The notes: generated by a model not told the origin, from the sequence alone. Counted from the first letter of the stretch, positions 24,951 through 34,550 are shown. The stretch is 64,000 nucleotides of DNA from Herbaspirillum sp. DW155 (GCF_037076565.1 NZ_AP029028.1:2418001-2482000), one strand, 5' to 3'. A program made the numbers and translations.

Positions 24951-26651
24951 TTATTCGTCTTGCGTGGCACGGTGCAGTTCTTTCTGATCGTCCTGCTGCA
25001 GGCTGGGCGATGGTCCCAGCAGTGCGCGCAGGCTGGCCAGGGTATCGGCCTGTTCGACGGTCTTGTCCAGGCGCTGGCGCAAGATGCGCGGGAAACGCAC
25101 TGCAATCCCGGCCTTGTGGCGCGAAGACAGGGCGATCCCTTCAAAGCCGATCTCGAAGACCATGCTGGGCCTGACGCTGCGCACCGGGCCGAATTTCTCG
25201 ATGGTGGTCTTGCGGATGGTCTGGTCCACCACGGCAATCTCCGCATCGGTGAGGCCGGAATAGGCCTTGGCGAAGGGCACCAGCTTGCGTTCGCCCTGTT
25301 CGTCAGGGGCATCCCAGAGCGCGAAGGTGTAGTCGGTATAGAGCGAGGCGCGCCGCCCGTGGCCGGCCTGGGCATAGATCAGCACGGCATCGATGCAATA
25401 GGGGTCGACCTTCCACTTCCACCAGGTACCGACGTTGCGGGTGCGGCCTATGCCGTAGTGGGCGTCGCGCTGCTTCAACATCATGCCTTCCACGCCGCGC
25501 TCGCGCGAGGTGGTGCGCAACTGCGCCAGCGCATCCCAGTCGGCGGCTGCAATTTGTGGGGCCAGCATCAGGGCTGGTGCCGCATGATCTTGGACCATCG
25601 CTGCCAGCCGGGTGCGCCGCTCGTGCTGGGGCAGGCTGCGCAGGTCCTGGCCCTCCTGTTCCAGCAGGTCGTAGGCGATCAGGCCTGCTGGCAGTTCTGC
25701 CAGCAGGCGCGCGTTCAGGTTCTTGCGGCCGATGCGCTTTTGCAGCTCGGCGAAGGGTGCTACGCGATCGGCTTGCGAGCCGGAATCGGGCAGGCGGATC
25801 ACGATCTCGCCATCGATGACGGTGCCATCGGGCAGAGCCAGCGCGGCCAGTTCCGGAAAGCGATCGGTGATCAGTTCTTCGCCGCGCGACCACAGCCAGT
25901 TGCTGCCGTGGCGCCGCACCAGCTGGGCGCGGATGCCGTCGTATTTCCATTCCACTTGCCAGTCCGTGAGCGGGCCAAGGGTGTCCGGCGGCTCCAGCAG
26001 GGGATGCGCCAGGAAGAAGGGGTAGGGCTGGCCGCCCTGCAATTGTGCATCCTGGCCTTCGGCCGGGGCGATCAGTTGTGCATAGCGCAAGGCATCGGGC
26101 CGGGCGCGGCCGTCGGTCCAGCCAACCATGCGCTGGGCTACCAGTTTGGGATCGAGCTGGGCGACGCTTGCCAGCGCACGCGTGACCAGGAGACGTGAGA
26201 CCCCCACGCGAAAGCCGCCGCCGATCAGTTTGGAGAGCAGGAAGCGCCCTTGCCAGTCCAGTTCATCCCAGGCCGCGAAGAGCGCCGTGCGGATCAGTGT
26301 CGGATCGGCCCCCCGCAACGGGGCGATGCGTTCTTCCATCCAGCGTGCCAGGCCCAGGTCGTTGCTGGCCTTCGGCGGGGGCAACACGTGAGCGATGGTT
26401 TCGGCCAGGTCACCCACGCTGTGATAGCACTCCTCGAACAGCCATTCATCGATCTGCGCATAGTCCATCGCACATTGCTTGAGCAAGCCGGTAGGGACCG
26501 CCTGGCGCGGCTTGCCCCCGGCCAGGAAATAGACCGCCCAGGCAGCATCGGCGGCCTCGGCACGGCCGAAGTAATCCTGCAGGGCCGCCAGCTTGCGGGT
26601 GGTGGAGGTGGTGGCGTCCAGTTCGGTGTAGAGCCGGGAAAATTCACGCAT
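24951..26651 (-). CDS. ATP-dependent DNA ligase of the Lhr cluster (566 aa)
   Basis: Start [20 protein letters not shown] at 26651 is chosen because it matches the usual N-terminus of this family and overlaps the exonuclease stop by 8 bases. An N-terminal helical domain covers residues 1-190. The adenylation domain starts near 210 with motif [12 protein letters not shown] (Lys of KYDG carries AMP), then DGEIV and EGMMLKQRD. The OB domain has [14 protein letters not shown]. It seals nicks with ATP. It is separate from the ligase in LigD, so the window carries two ATP-dependent DNA ligases. Confidence 0.93.
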   Translation of the reverse strand: MREFSRLYTELDATTSTTRKLAALQDYFGRAEAADAAWAVYFLAGGKPRQAVPTGLLKQCAMDYAQIDEWLFEECYHSVGDLAETIAHVLPPPKASNDLGLARWMEERIAPLRGADPTLIRTALFAAWDELDWQGRFLLSKLIGGGFRVGVSRLLVTRALASVAQLDPKLVAQRMVGWTDGRARPDALRYAQLIAPAEGQDAQLQGGQPYPFFLAHPLLEPPDTLGPLTDWQVEWKYDGIRAQLVRRHGSNWLWSRGEELITDRFPELAALALPDGTVIDGEIVIRLPDSGSQADRVAPFAELQKRIGRKNLNARLLAELPAGLIAYDLLEQEGQDLRSLPQHERRTRLAAMVQDHAAPALMLAPQIAAADWDALAQLRTTSRERGVEGMMLKQRDAHYGIGRTRNVGTWWKWKVDPYCIDAVLIYAQAGHGRRASLYTDYTFALWDAPDEQGERKLVPFAKAYSGLTDAEIAVVDQTIRKTTIEKFGPVRSVRPSMVFEIGFEGIALSSRHKAGIAVRFPRILRQRLDKTVEQADTLASLRALLGPSPSLQQDDQKELHRATQDE

Positions 26652-27711
26652 GGCGGCCGTCCTCCTCCATGACTGCGGTAGCCGGGGCCGGGACCGGGCC
26701 GTCCTCCGTCTCCTCATCGCCATACTCGGTCGCGAAGGCCCCTGCATCCAGCCCGTTCTGCCGCAGCCAGCGCACCATCGTGGCGACTTGCCCGTGGGTC
26801 ACGATGATGCGCTCGGCCCCGGTGGCGCTGATCGCTTCCTGCAGCGCCGGCCAGTCCGCGTGATCGGACAGCACGAACCCACGGTCCACCCCGCGCCGCC
26901 GGCGCGTGCCGCGCAGGCGCATCCAGCCGCTGGCGAAGGCATCGCTGTAGTCGCCAAAGCGGCGTATCCAGGGCGAGCCTGCAGCGGAGGGCGGCGCAAT
27001 GATCAGACTGCCGGCATAGGCAGCGGCCTTGCCGCGCCTGCCGGCCTCGGCTTCGCCCACGGTGAGGGTATCCGGCAAGGCGACACCGGCCTCACGATAG
27101 AGACGATTGAGCGGCTCCACCGCACCATGGCAGACGATGGGGCCGATACTGGCGTCGATACCATGCAAGATCCGCTGGGCCTTGCCGAAGCAATAGCAGA
27201 ACAGTACGCTGGCGCGGCCTTCGGCGGCGTTGCCGCGCCACCACTGGTTGATCTCCTCGAAGATGTCCTGCTGCGGCTGCCAGCGGTAGATCGGCATGCC
27301 AAAGGTGGATTCGGTAATGAAGGCATGGCAGCGTACCGGTTCGAAAGGGGCACAGGTGCCATCGGGTTCCAGCTTGTAATCGCCGGAGGCCACCCAGATG
27401 CGACCCGCATGCTCCATGCGCAGTTGCGCCGAGCCCAGGACATGGCCGGCCGGATGCAGCGACAATTGCACGCCGTTGTGGCTGATCCCTTCACCATAGG
27501 GCAGCGCTTGCAGATTGATCCCGGCGCCGAGCCGGGCACGCAGGATGCCTGCGCCTGGCGCGGCGGCCAGATAGTGCGCATGGCCCATGCGGGCGTGGTC
27601 GGCGTGGGCGTGGGTGATCACTGCGCGCGCTACCGGGCGCCAGGGGTCGATGTAGAAATCACCGGGGACGCAATACAGGCCTTCCTTGCGTACCACCACC
27701 ATGTCTTCCAT
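26644..27711 (-). CDS. Ligase-associated metallo-beta-lactamase-fold DNA exonuclease (355 aa)
   Basis: The metallo-beta-lactamase/beta-CASP signature THAHADHARMG is near residue 35, with HPAGHVLGSAQ, ASGDYKLEP, the VLFCYCFGKAQRIL beta-CASP segment and LSDHADWPAL near the end. This is the exonuclease encoded with Lhr-type helicase and ligase in many proteobacteria (annotated as mRNA 3'-end-processing-factor-like in older records). It is the first gene of the operon; AAGGA lies before the ATG. Motif order fits a nuclease, not a hydrolase of small metabolites. Confidence 0.9.
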   Translation of the reverse strand: MEDMVVVRKEGLYCVPGDFYIDPWRPVARAVITHAHADHARMGHAHYLAAAPGAGILRARLGAGINLQALPYGEGISHNGVQLSLHPAGHVLGSAQLRMEHAGRIWVASGDYKLEPDGTCAPFEPVRCHAFITESTFGMPIYRWQPQQDIFEEINQWWRGNAAEGRASVLFCYCFGKAQRILHGIDASIGPIVCHGAVEPLNRLYREAGVALPDTLTVGEAEAGRRGKAAAYAGSLIIAPPSAAGSPWIRRFGDYSDAFASGWMRLRGTRRRRGVDRGFVLSDHADWPALQEAISATGAERIIVTHGQVATMVRWLRQNGLDAGAFATEYGDEETEDGPVPAPATAVMEEDGRHA

Positions 27712-28060
27712 GCGTGTGTCGTCCTTGCTCTGCTTTGAAAAATCGTGCGGCTCTCTTGTGCCGTCTCTGAAGGTTTTTGTCCATGCCCGCAGGGCTTTTG
27801 TAGCGGCTTTGCAGCGCGTTATATGAAACTTTCGGCAAAGTTGCCCTGGTGCCGTCCCGTCAGCTTAACGGCAGGTCCGACGCCCGGCTGTCGGCGCCGG
27901 TCTTGCGTTTCTGTCAGCAAGCAGGAAATCACCAGCCGAGAAAACTTGTGTCGCCTTTGCATTGCCGCATCGCACAACAGCCATTATTTGGGTATGCTTG
28001 TCGCCAACTCAAATTGGCACCGCGCCAAGTATCGAACTACAAAGAATCACTCAAATCCTC
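27712..28060. other. Divergent intergenic region (349 bases)
   Basis: It separates the repair operon (minus) from the HDOD gene (plus). It is moderately AT-rich near 27950-28060, with a GGTATGCTT stretch that could be a -10 element for the HDOD gene, but no operator or small gene stands out. Confidence 0.35.
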
Positions 28061-28993
28061 ATGTCTCACTACGTCGATCCTCAGGTTTTCCGTGCATTGC
28101 AGGACTCCGAAGTCTTGCCCGCCCCCTCAGGTGTGCGTCTGAAAATCATGCAGATGTGCCAGCAGGAAGACATTGCCCTGCCTGAACTGGTAGCGCAGGT
28201 CCAGGGCGATCCGGTGCTGGCTGGCCGTCTGATCCAGATCGCCAACATCCCCAACATCAACAAGGGCCGCATGGTGGCGTCGGTCAATGTCGAGCTGCTG
28301 CTGATGGTGGGCTTGCACGCCGTGCGCCAGATGGCGCTGGCGATCTCGCTGACCGAATCTGCCCGGCGCGGGGATTGCAAGGAATTCGACTATGACCAGT
28401 TCTGGAGCCGGTCCACTGCCATGGCCTGTGCCGGCCAGGCCCTGGGCGACCTGTTGCAGATAGCGCCACCGGCCGAGATGTTCACCATCGGCCTGCTGGC
28501 CGATATCGGCCGCCTGGGCCTGGCCTCGGCGCGCCCGAAGCCTTATGGCGAACTGTTGGGCAGTGGTGTACAGGGGGCCGCTTTGCGCCAGGAAGAAAAG
28601 ACGCTCTTCGGATTCAACCATCTGGAACTGGCGGCGGCGATGATGCAGGACTGGCTCTTCCCCAAGCTCTTCTGTGACAGCGTGCTGCACCATAGTGACG
28701 CCGACCACACCGGTATGGATGAGGAAGACCGCCAGCAACGCCTGATCCGCCTGCTGGAACTGGCCGCCTGTGTGGCCGATGTCTGCGTGGCCAGCGACAC
28801 CGGGCGGGCCGCCTTGCTGCCGCGCCTGCTGGCCTTGGGTGAACGTTTCGGGTTGCCGGTTTCGAGTCTGGAATACCTGTGCGGCCGTGTCTCCTGGGAC
28901 TGGAGCGACTGGGGCGCCTTGCTCAAGGTGCCTACCCGCGTATTGCGCGAAATCGGCCCGGAACTGGTCGCCGCCGCCGAGCAGCCGATTTGA
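28061..28993 (+). CDS. HDOD-domain signalling protein (310 aa)
   Basis: Start MSHYVDPQVFRALQDSEVLP at 28061; the longer frame from 27962 lacks an RBS. HDOD pattern: LPAPSGVRLKIMQMCQQEDI, LVAQVQGDPVLAGRLIQIAN, NVELLLMVGLHAVRQMALAI, MFTIGLLADIGRL, then FNHLELAAAMMQDWLFPKLF. HDOD proteins are HD-GYP relatives lacking full metal sites, used in regulatory networks (motility, stress). No attached receiver or GGDEF domain. Cytoplasmic; output unknown. Confidence 0.88.
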   Translation: MSHYVDPQVFRALQDSEVLPAPSGVRLKIMQMCQQEDIALPELVAQVQGDPVLAGRLIQIANIPNINKGRMVASVNVELLLMVGLHAVRQMALAISLTESARRGDCKEFDYDQFWSRSTAMACAGQALGDLLQIAPPAEMFTIGLLADIGRLGLASARPKPYGELLGSGVQGAALRQEEKTLFGFNHLELAAAMMQDWLFPKLFCDSVLHHSDADHTGMDEEDRQQRLIRLLELAACVADVCVASDTGRAALLPRLLALGERFGLPVSSLEYLCGRVSWDWSDWGALLKVPTRVLREIGPELVAAAEQPI

Positions 28994-29450
28994 GCCCTGT
29001 AAGAATCGTCAGATTTAGTCAGCAAAAATCGAAGTTTTTTGTTGCAGAGTTGTCAGACCCCGGTGTTACTATCCACCTCGCTCTGGAAGTGAAGCGCACC
29101 GGACCCGGCCCGCACTTCGCTTCCAGCTGCGTGCTAGGCGCGATGAACCCAGCCCGATTGATGTTCCTTCCGTAAAAGCCACGGCATTTACCGCAGCCAC
29201 CAACGAGGACATATTCATCAAATAAGCCTTGCCAGCACTTCTCCAGTCCGGAATGCATGGCCAGTCTCTTTGCTAATGTGTCCTGGCATGCCAGTGGTGC
29301 GATTTCCCTTCGGTTCGCTCCGACCACATTGCTTTTCCGTCGCCTGCGACGTGCTCCGTCACGTCCGTAGCAGGCGGAGGTGTGTCATCGCGGCGGCGCG
29401 GAGAATGCCGTACCGATCAAAGAAAAAAACACAAGAAAGTGGGGTCTTTC
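28994..29450. other. Non-coding gap (457 bases) containing a long hairpin
   Basis: No frame in this gap has an RBS or a recognisable product. An inverted repeat at 29083-29097 / 29112-29126 (CTGGAAGTGAAGCGC against GCACTTCGCTTCCAG) can form a 15-bp stem with one G-U pair and one mismatch around a 14-base loop. No T-run follows, so it is not a standard terminator. Confidence 0.45.
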
Positions 29451-30200
29451 ATGAACACCAAAACCATCAAGCTGTCCTGCCTGAGCGCACTGCTGCTGGC
29501 TGCCAGTCATCCGGCCTTCGCGGCGCACCCGCTGGTGACGGACGACGCTGGCGTGCAGGGAGCCGGCGGCATCCAGCTCGAAATGAATACCGACTGGAGC
29601 AAGCAGAACGGCAACGCCGGTCATGTGGGTGCGTTGACGTTCACCTATGGGGTCACCGACAAGCTGGACCTGTTCTTCAACCTGCCGCAGACCTTCCAGT
29701 CCCCGACCGGAACGGGCGTGGGAGACGTCTCGGCCGGCGCCAAGTGGCGCTACTACGAGGCCGACGGCCTGGCGCTGGCGCTCAAGCCGGAGTTCTTCAT
29801 GCCCAGCGGCGATGAAGACAAGGGCCTGGGCACGGGCAAGAGCAGCATGGCCCTGACCGGGATTGCCTCCTACGAAGCCGGTCCGTGGACCTTGCACGGC
29901 AACCTCGGCCTGCGCTACAGCCGCTTCAAGCTGGAGAGTGACCAGCAGGCCCAGCGCAAGACCCTGTGGCGCGCTTCGGCGGCCGTCTGGTATGGCTTGA
30001 ACGAGCAATGGCGCCTGGTGGCCGATACCGGCGTGGCGCAGAATCCCGATGCCTCCAGCAAGAAGCTGCCGTCCTACGCGCTGGTAGGGGTGATCTGGTC
30101 GCCGAGCAAGACGGTGGATCTGGACGCCGGTGCCAAATTCGGCCTGAACAAGGCCGAGGTGACGCGCCAGTTAGGGGCAGGGGTCACCTTGCACTTCTGA
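29451..30200 (+). CDS. Envelope protein of the phenol-degradation MetA-like / transporter family (249 aa)
   Basis: Signal peptide TIKLSCLSALLLAASHPAFA, then HPLVTDDAGVQGAGGIQLEM, the opening typical of the 'putative MetA-pathway of phenol degradation' outer-membrane family (PF13557-like). Beta-strand periodicity runs through the chain (ALTFTYGVTDKLDLFFNLPQ, WTLHGNLGLRYSRFKLE) and it ends in Phe (GAGVTLHF). Despite the family name, a role in phenol use is unproven; it may be a small barrel in the outer membrane. Start chosen at MNTKTIK with GTGGGG upstream. Confidence 0.7.
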   Translation: MNTKTIKLSCLSALLLAASHPAFAAHPLVTDDAGVQGAGGIQLEMNTDWSKQNGNAGHVGALTFTYGVTDKLDLFFNLPQTFQSPTGTGVGDVSAGAKWRYYEADGLALALKPEFFMPSGDEDKGLGTGKSSMALTGIASYEAGPWTLHGNLGLRYSRFKLESDQQAQRKTLWRASAAVWYGLNEQWRLVADTGVAQNPDASSKKLPSYALVGVIWSPSKTVDLDAGAKFGLNKAEVTRQLGAGVTLHF

Positions 30201-30323
30201 TCGGCCCGGCCGGCAGCGCACAAAGCTTCATCTCTGTGCGCTGCAACATGCAATGCGCTGGAAAGCCGCGCCAAATCTGCTATCTTCCACCTTGGCGCAA
30301 GGCCACGACTAAGGAGACGACAT

Positions 30324-30530
30324 ATGGATCTGGTGGAAAAATTCGATGCCAAGGGCAAGACCGGCGCACCTTATCACGTAGAGGTGTACCAGACGCAGCA
30401 GGATGAGGCCGATGAGGCTGCACAAGCCTTCACCCGCAGCTACAAGCTGGCCGACGGCCGCGCGCTGGATCCCCTGACCAACGAGAAATTCAGGATTGTC
30501 CAGACCGGCGAGAAAATCTACCGCGTCTGA
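30324..30530 (+). CDS. Small protein of unknown function (68 aa)
   Basis: Strong RBS AAGGAG 8 bases before the ATG and a good terminator 30 bases after the stop support a real gene. Acidic, soluble: MDLVEKFDAKGKTGAPYHVE, then a Gln/Asp/Glu-rich helix and DGRALDPLTNEKFRIVQTGE. No signal peptide or known family. Confidence 0.65.
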   Translation: MDLVEKFDAKGKTGAPYHVEVYQTQQDEADEAAQAFTRSYKLADGRALDPLTNEKFRIVQTGEKIYRV

Positions 30531-30559
30531 GTCCAGCCTGGACCCGCAGCAGGCCGATC

Positions 30560-30590
30560 AAGCCGGCACCGCAAGGTGGCCGGCTTTTTT
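30560..30590 (+). terminator. Intrinsic terminator of the 30324 gene
   Basis: Stem AAGCCGGC-ACC / GGT-G-GCCGGCTT (one bulge) at 30560-30585, followed by a six-T run. It lies in the convergent gap before the SDR gene. Confidence 0.8.
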
Positions 30591-30615
30591 GCGCCTCCCC
30601 TGCCTGCACGAACCT

Positions 30616-31368
30616 TCATAAGCAGGTATAACCACCATCTGCATTGACGATGGCGCCGGTCATGAGACTGGCAGCATCCGAGGCCAGGAAGGCCACCACT
30701 TCGGCGATTTCCTCCGGCCGCCCCATGCGCCCCTGGGGTGTCATCGTCATCCAGCGCGCCATCTGCGTCTGTTCCTTTTCCAGTTCCTGCAGCAACGGTG
30801 TGACGATGTAGGTGGGCGCGACCGCATTGACGCGCACCCCGCGTGCCGCCCACTCCACGGCCAAAGAGCGGGTCAGGTGATGCACGGCCGCCTTGGACGC
30901 ATTGTAGTGACATTGCGGCTGCGGCACGTTGACGATCATCCCCGACATCGACCCGATATTGACGATGCTTCCACGGCCGCGTTCCAGCATACGTCGGCCG
31001 AACGCGCGGCAGGTCTTGAAGACGCCGCCCAGATTCACGCCCAGCACCGTGTCCCATTCTTCATCGCTCATCTCTTCGGCCGGCGTATTGCGGACGATGC
31101 CTGCGTTGCAGACCAAGATGTCCAGGGGCGGCAGGCGCGCTGCCAGCGCATGGAGGGCAGCGCTGTCGGTGACATCCAGGGTGAAGGCCTGGGCCGATGC
31201 ACCTAGCCGGAGCGCCGTGTTGCACGCCCTTTGCCCATCCAGGTCGGTGCAGATGACCCTTGCGCCCTGCCGTGAAAGGGCAGCGGCGCAGGCCGCGCCT
31301 ATGCCCTGACCGGCACCGGTGACCAAGGCTAGCCTGTTCTGTAGATCGCTTGAAGCAGGGGATTGCAT
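30616..31368 (-). CDS. Short-chain dehydrogenase, probable polyol/sugar dehydrogenase (250 aa)
   Basis: Classical SDR: TGAGQGIG (17-24) binds the cofactor, Asp42 after the second strand favours NAD over NADP, NAG motif near 88-90, and the catalytic set Ser142, Tyr155, Lys159 (YNASK). The C-terminal NADGGYTCL fits the family. AAAGGAGACAAG precedes the ATG. It is divergent from the aldehyde dehydrogenase operon, and its promoter region carries one of the three TAGT-N3-ACTA palindromes, so it most likely performs the first oxidation of the sugar or polyol handled by the locus. Exact substrate unknown. Confidence 0.85.
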   Translation of the reverse strand: MQSPASSDLQNRLALVTGAGQGIGAACAAALSRQGARVICTDLDGQRACNTALRLGASAQAFTLDVTDSAALHALAARLPPLDILVCNAGIVRNTPAEEMSDEEWDTVLGVNLGGVFKTCRAFGRRMLERGRGSIVNIGSMSGMIVNVPQPQCHYNASKAAVHHLTRSLAVEWAARGVRVNAVAPTYIVTPLLQELEKEQTQMARWMTMTPQGRMGRPEEIAEVVAFLASDAASLMTGAIVNADGGYTCL

Positions 31369-31394
31369 CTTGTCTCCTTTTTAATAACGGATTG

Positions 31395-31405
31395 TAGTTA
31401 TACTA
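31395..31405. promoter_or_regulatory. Palindrome TAGTTATACTA, candidate RpiR operator, site 1
   Basis: Perfect TAGT-TAT-ACTA palindrome 27 bases upstream of the SDR start, followed by TAT on the plus strand, as at the other two sites. The layout (half-sites with an A/T-only 3-base centre) resembles operators of RpiR-family regulators such as HexR. A regulator of that family is encoded at 35243. Confidence 0.6.
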
Positions 31406-31489
31406 TATATTGCGGTAGTGAAATTGACGAATGCAGCATATTTAATCCGATTTTGCGCCAATTTTCTGTAAATATTCGAGAGAGCAGGT

Positions 31490-31520
31490 TTGCATTACGT
31501 CTCTTTATCTAGTTATACTA
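31490..31520 (+). promoter_or_regulatory. Promoter of the aldehyde dehydrogenase operon overlapped by operator site 2
   Basis: TAGTTATACTA (31510-31520) is identical to site 1. It contains TATACT (31514-31519), a good -10 match, with TTGCAT 18 bases upstream as a weak -35. A protein on the palindrome would block RNA polymerase, which suggests repression released by a sugar phosphate. The start codon is 28 bases downstream. Confidence 0.6.
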
Positions 31521-31548
31521 TATTTGTCATCGCTTTGGGAGATGCATA

Positions 31549-33024
31549 ATGTCGGAGATGCATGAGGTCGTAACCCGCCTGTCGGGCAAGCTGTTTGCGC
31601 AAGGCCGATTCATTGCCGGAGAGGGCGCCCGCATACCGGTCCGCAATCCGGCCCGCGACGAGCTGATCGGCCACATCGCCGTGGCCACGCCCTTCGAGGT
31701 CAGGGAAACGGTGGCCGCAGCCGTCGCCGCCTGGCGTCCTTGGGCAGGTCAACCGGCGCGGGTGCGGGCCGCAGCCTTGCACGCGCTAGGCCGCCTGATC
31801 CTCGAAGATGCCGCGGGCATGGCCGAGGTGATGACGCTGGAGCAGGGCAAGCCCTTCAACGAAGCCCAGGGCGAGATCAGGAAACTGGCCGAAGCCTGCC
31901 ACTTCTACGCCGAAGAAGCCGTGCGCGTGCATGGCGAAGTCATCCCCAACGATCAGCCTGGCTACCAGAGCCTGGTGCTGCGCGAGGCCATTGGCGTGGT
32001 GGCCGCCATCACGCCGTGGAATTATCCGGCCGAATTGGTAGGCTGGAAGCTCTGTGCCGCCGTGGCGGCGGGCTGTCCGGTCATCATCAAACCTTCCGAG
32101 TTCACCCCCTTTACCGCTCTCTACATCGCTGACAAGACTCGCCAGGCCGGCATCCCGCCGGGTGTGGTGAGCGTGCTGACCGGGGATGGCGCCGGCGTGG
32201 GCCAGGCGCTGGTCGATCACCCGGACATCCCCAAGGTGGCGTTTACCGGTTCGTCCCGCACTGGCCTGCGGATCCAGCAATCCTGTCCCGCCATCAAGCG
32301 GCTCTCGCTGGAGTTGGGCGGCAACTGCCCGCTGCTGGTCACGCGCCATGCCGACCTGCAGCAGGCCGTGCAGGGCGCGGTGCGGCGCGCGTTCCGCAAC
32401 ATGGGGCAGATCTGCATTGCCATTAATCGCATCTACGTCGAGCGCACCGTCTATGAAGATTTCCTGATGCAATTGACTGCCGCCACGCGCAAGCTGGTCA
32501 TCGGTGATGGTCTGCTGTCTCCGCAGGCTGATCTTGGTGCGATGGCCCAGGTCGCGCCATTGCAGAAGACGCGGCAGCACCTGCAGGATGCGCTGGACAA
32601 GGGCGCGCGGTTGCTCACGGGTGGTGCTGTGCCGCAGGGTGAAGCTTTTGACAAGGGACTGTTCTTTCAGCCTAGCATCGTGGCTGATTGCACTCCCGAG
32701 ATGCTGGTCATGCGTGAAGAAACCTTCGGCCCGCTGGTGGGGGTTGCCCCCTTCGACGATCTCGATGAGGCCATCGCCCTGGCCAACGACACCCCTTATG
32801 GCTTGGCGGCCTACGTCTACACCCAGAACCTGCAGGAGATCCATCGCTGCGCCGCCGAACTCGATGTCGGCAACGTCGCCATCAACCATGTCGATGCCGG
32901 CATCATGAATGCCCCCTATGGTGGCCGCAAGCAGAGCGGCATCGGTGTCGAACACGGGCGCGAAGGCTTGCTGGAGTATTTCCAGTTCAAGCACGTGCGC
33001 CTGCGTCATGGCGTGGGGGGCTGA
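31549..33024 (+). CDS. NAD(P)-dependent aldehyde dehydrogenase (491 aa)
   Basis: Full-length ALDH: PWNYPAELVGWKLCAAVAAG with the catalytic Asn, IIKPSEFTPF, FTGSSRTG, general-base Glu in LELGGN (about residue 255) and nucleophile Cys289 in GQICIAINRIYVE, then EETFGPLVGV. It resembles succinate-semialdehyde / lactaldehyde / glycolaldehyde dehydrogenases. With D-lactate dehydrogenase at the far end of the same locus, oxidation of a short hydroxyaldehyde to a hydroxyacid is the most attractive idea, but this is inference. RBS GGGAG. First gene of an operon; the kinase starts 2 bases after its stop. Confidence 0.88.
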   Translation: MSEMHEVVTRLSGKLFAQGRFIAGEGARIPVRNPARDELIGHIAVATPFEVRETVAAAVAAWRPWAGQPARVRAAALHALGRLILEDAAGMAEVMTLEQGKPFNEAQGEIRKLAEACHFYAEEAVRVHGEVIPNDQPGYQSLVLREAIGVVAAITPWNYPAELVGWKLCAAVAAGCPVIIKPSEFTPFTALYIADKTRQAGIPPGVVSVLTGDGAGVGQALVDHPDIPKVAFTGSSRTGLRIQQSCPAIKRLSLELGGNCPLLVTRHADLQQAVQGAVRRAFRNMGQICIAINRIYVERTVYEDFLMQLTAATRKLVIGDGLLSPQADLGAMAQVAPLQKTRQHLQDALDKGARLLTGGAVPQGEAFDKGLFFQPSIVADCTPEMLVMREETFGPLVGVAPFDDLDEAIALANDTPYGLAAYVYTQNLQEIHRCAAELDVGNVAINHVDAGIMNAPYGGRKQSGIGVEHGREGLLEYFQFKHVRLRHGVGG

Positions 33025-33026
33025 GC

Positions 33027-34550
33027 ATGCGTGCCGCTCTGTTGGGTATCGACCTCGGCACTTCGGCCTGCAAGGCCTTGCTGCTCTCCACCGAAGCGCA
33101 TGTGCTGGCCAGCGCCAGTGCCGGCTATCCCGTCTCGCAGCCGCATGAGCGCTGGGTTGAGCAGGATCCGGCCGCGTGGATCGCGGCAGCACGCGAGGCG
33201 GTGGCATCGGCCTTGCAATCGGCGGGGCCAGTGCAGTTGCTGGGTATCGGCCTGTCGGGGCAGATGCATGGCCTGACAGCGCTGGACGCTCACTATCGGC
33301 CCTTGCGCCACGCCATCCTCTGGAATGACCAGCGTAACCAAGCCCAGGCCGCTCAGATCACCGAGGCGGCGGGCGGCTTGCCCGGTTTGCTGGCACAGAC
33401 CGGCAATCGCATGCTGGTCGGCTATACCGGCGGCAAGCTGCTATGGATGCAGCAGCATGAGCCGCAGCACTATGCACGTCTGCGTGTGGCGCTCAATCCC
33501 AAGGATTACCTGCGCTACGTGCTTACCGGCGAGCTGGCCACCGAAGTCTCGGATGCCTCCGGCACCGGCCTGTTCAACGTGCGCGAGCGATGCTGGGCCG
33601 ACGGATTGATCCGCGCTGCCGGGCTTGATCCGTCACATTTTCCGGCCTGTCATGAATCGCAGGTGGTCAGCGGCGAGGTGCACGCGCAGGCGGCAGACTT
33701 GTTTGGTATCGCGCCCGGCATCCCGGTCATCGGCGGTGGCGGCGACAGCGTGATCCAGTCGCTGGGGGCGGGCGTGGTGGCGCCGGGCGCCTTGCAGACC
33801 ACCATCGGTACCGCCGGCATCCTGGCGGCGGCACTGGATCGCCCCGTGTCCTCCTCGGATGGCCGTATCCAGTTGTTCTGCAATGTCGATCCCGGACGTT
33901 GGCATGCGATGGGCGTATCGCTCAATGCGGGCGGTGCGCTGGCCTGGTTCCGTCACGCCATCCAGGCAGGCGGCCCGGTCTCCGGCTTCGAGGATATCGT
34001 CGCCGCCGCTGCGCAGAGCCTGCCCGGCGCACGCGGCTTGCTGTTCCTGCCTTATCTCCATGGGGAACGCTGCCCGTATCCCGATCCCTTGGCGCGTGCC
34101 GCCTTCATCGGTCTGTCGGCGCGTCATGGTTTTGCCGACCTGGCGCGCAGTGTGCTGGAAGGGGTGGTGCATTCCCTGGCCGACATGCACAGCCTGATGA
34201 ATGCCATGGGCGTGGTCTCTGGATGGATCAGCAGTTCCGGCGGCGGTGCACGGGCTGCGCTGTGGCGCCAGATCCAGGCTGACATGCTGGGCTGCGATGT
34301 GGTCACCCGCCAGGGCGCAGCAGAAGGTGCCGCGCTGGGTGCGGCCTTGCTGGCGGGTGTCAGCCTGCAGGTCTGGCCAGACATCGACCACGCCGCCGGC
34401 CTCATGCCCGAACTCACGCGCGAGCGCCCTGATCCGGCGCGCGGTGCGCTGTACCGCGAAGCGCACGCGATCTATCAGGGCCTCTACGCCACACTGGCCG
34501 AGAGCTTCCAGCGGCTGGGCAGGATCGCGGCCCAAGGGGAGGGGGCATGA
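33027..34550 (+). CDS. FGGY-family carbohydrate kinase, xylulokinase-like (507 aa)
   Basis: N-terminal phosphate-1 loop GIDLGTSACKALLL, then GLSGQMHGLTALD, AILWNDQR, GTGLFNVRERCW, GGGGDSVIQSLG, the substrate/ATP segment FLPYLHGERCPYPDPLARAA and SSGGGARAALWRQ. Closest in style to XylB. It phosphorylates a keto-sugar (for example a pentulose at C5). In this operon the likely substrate is the keto-sugar made by the SDR dehydrogenase, but the specific sugar cannot be read from sequence. The next gene overlaps its end by 4 bases (ATGA). Confidence 0.85.
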   Translation: MRAALLGIDLGTSACKALLLSTEAHVLASASAGYPVSQPHERWVEQDPAAWIAAAREAVASALQSAGPVQLLGIGLSGQMHGLTALDAHYRPLRHAILWNDQRNQAQAAQITEAAGGLPGLLAQTGNRMLVGYTGGKLLWMQQHEPQHYARLRVALNPKDYLRYVLTGELATEVSDASGTGLFNVRERCWADGLIRAAGLDPSHFPACHESQVVSGEVHAQAADLFGIAPGIPVIGGGGDSVIQSLGAGVVAPGALQTTIGTAGILAAALDRPVSSSDGRIQLFCNVDPGRWHAMGVSLNAGGALAWFRHAIQAGGPVSGFEDIVAAAAQSLPGARGLLFLPYLHGERCPYPDPLARAAFIGLSARHGFADLARSVLEGVVHSLADMHSLMNAMGVVSGWISSSGGGARAALWRQIQADMLGCDVVTRQGAAEGAALGAALLAGVSLQVWPDIDHAAGLMPELTRERPDPARGALYREAHAIYQGLYATLAESFQRLGRIAAQGEGA

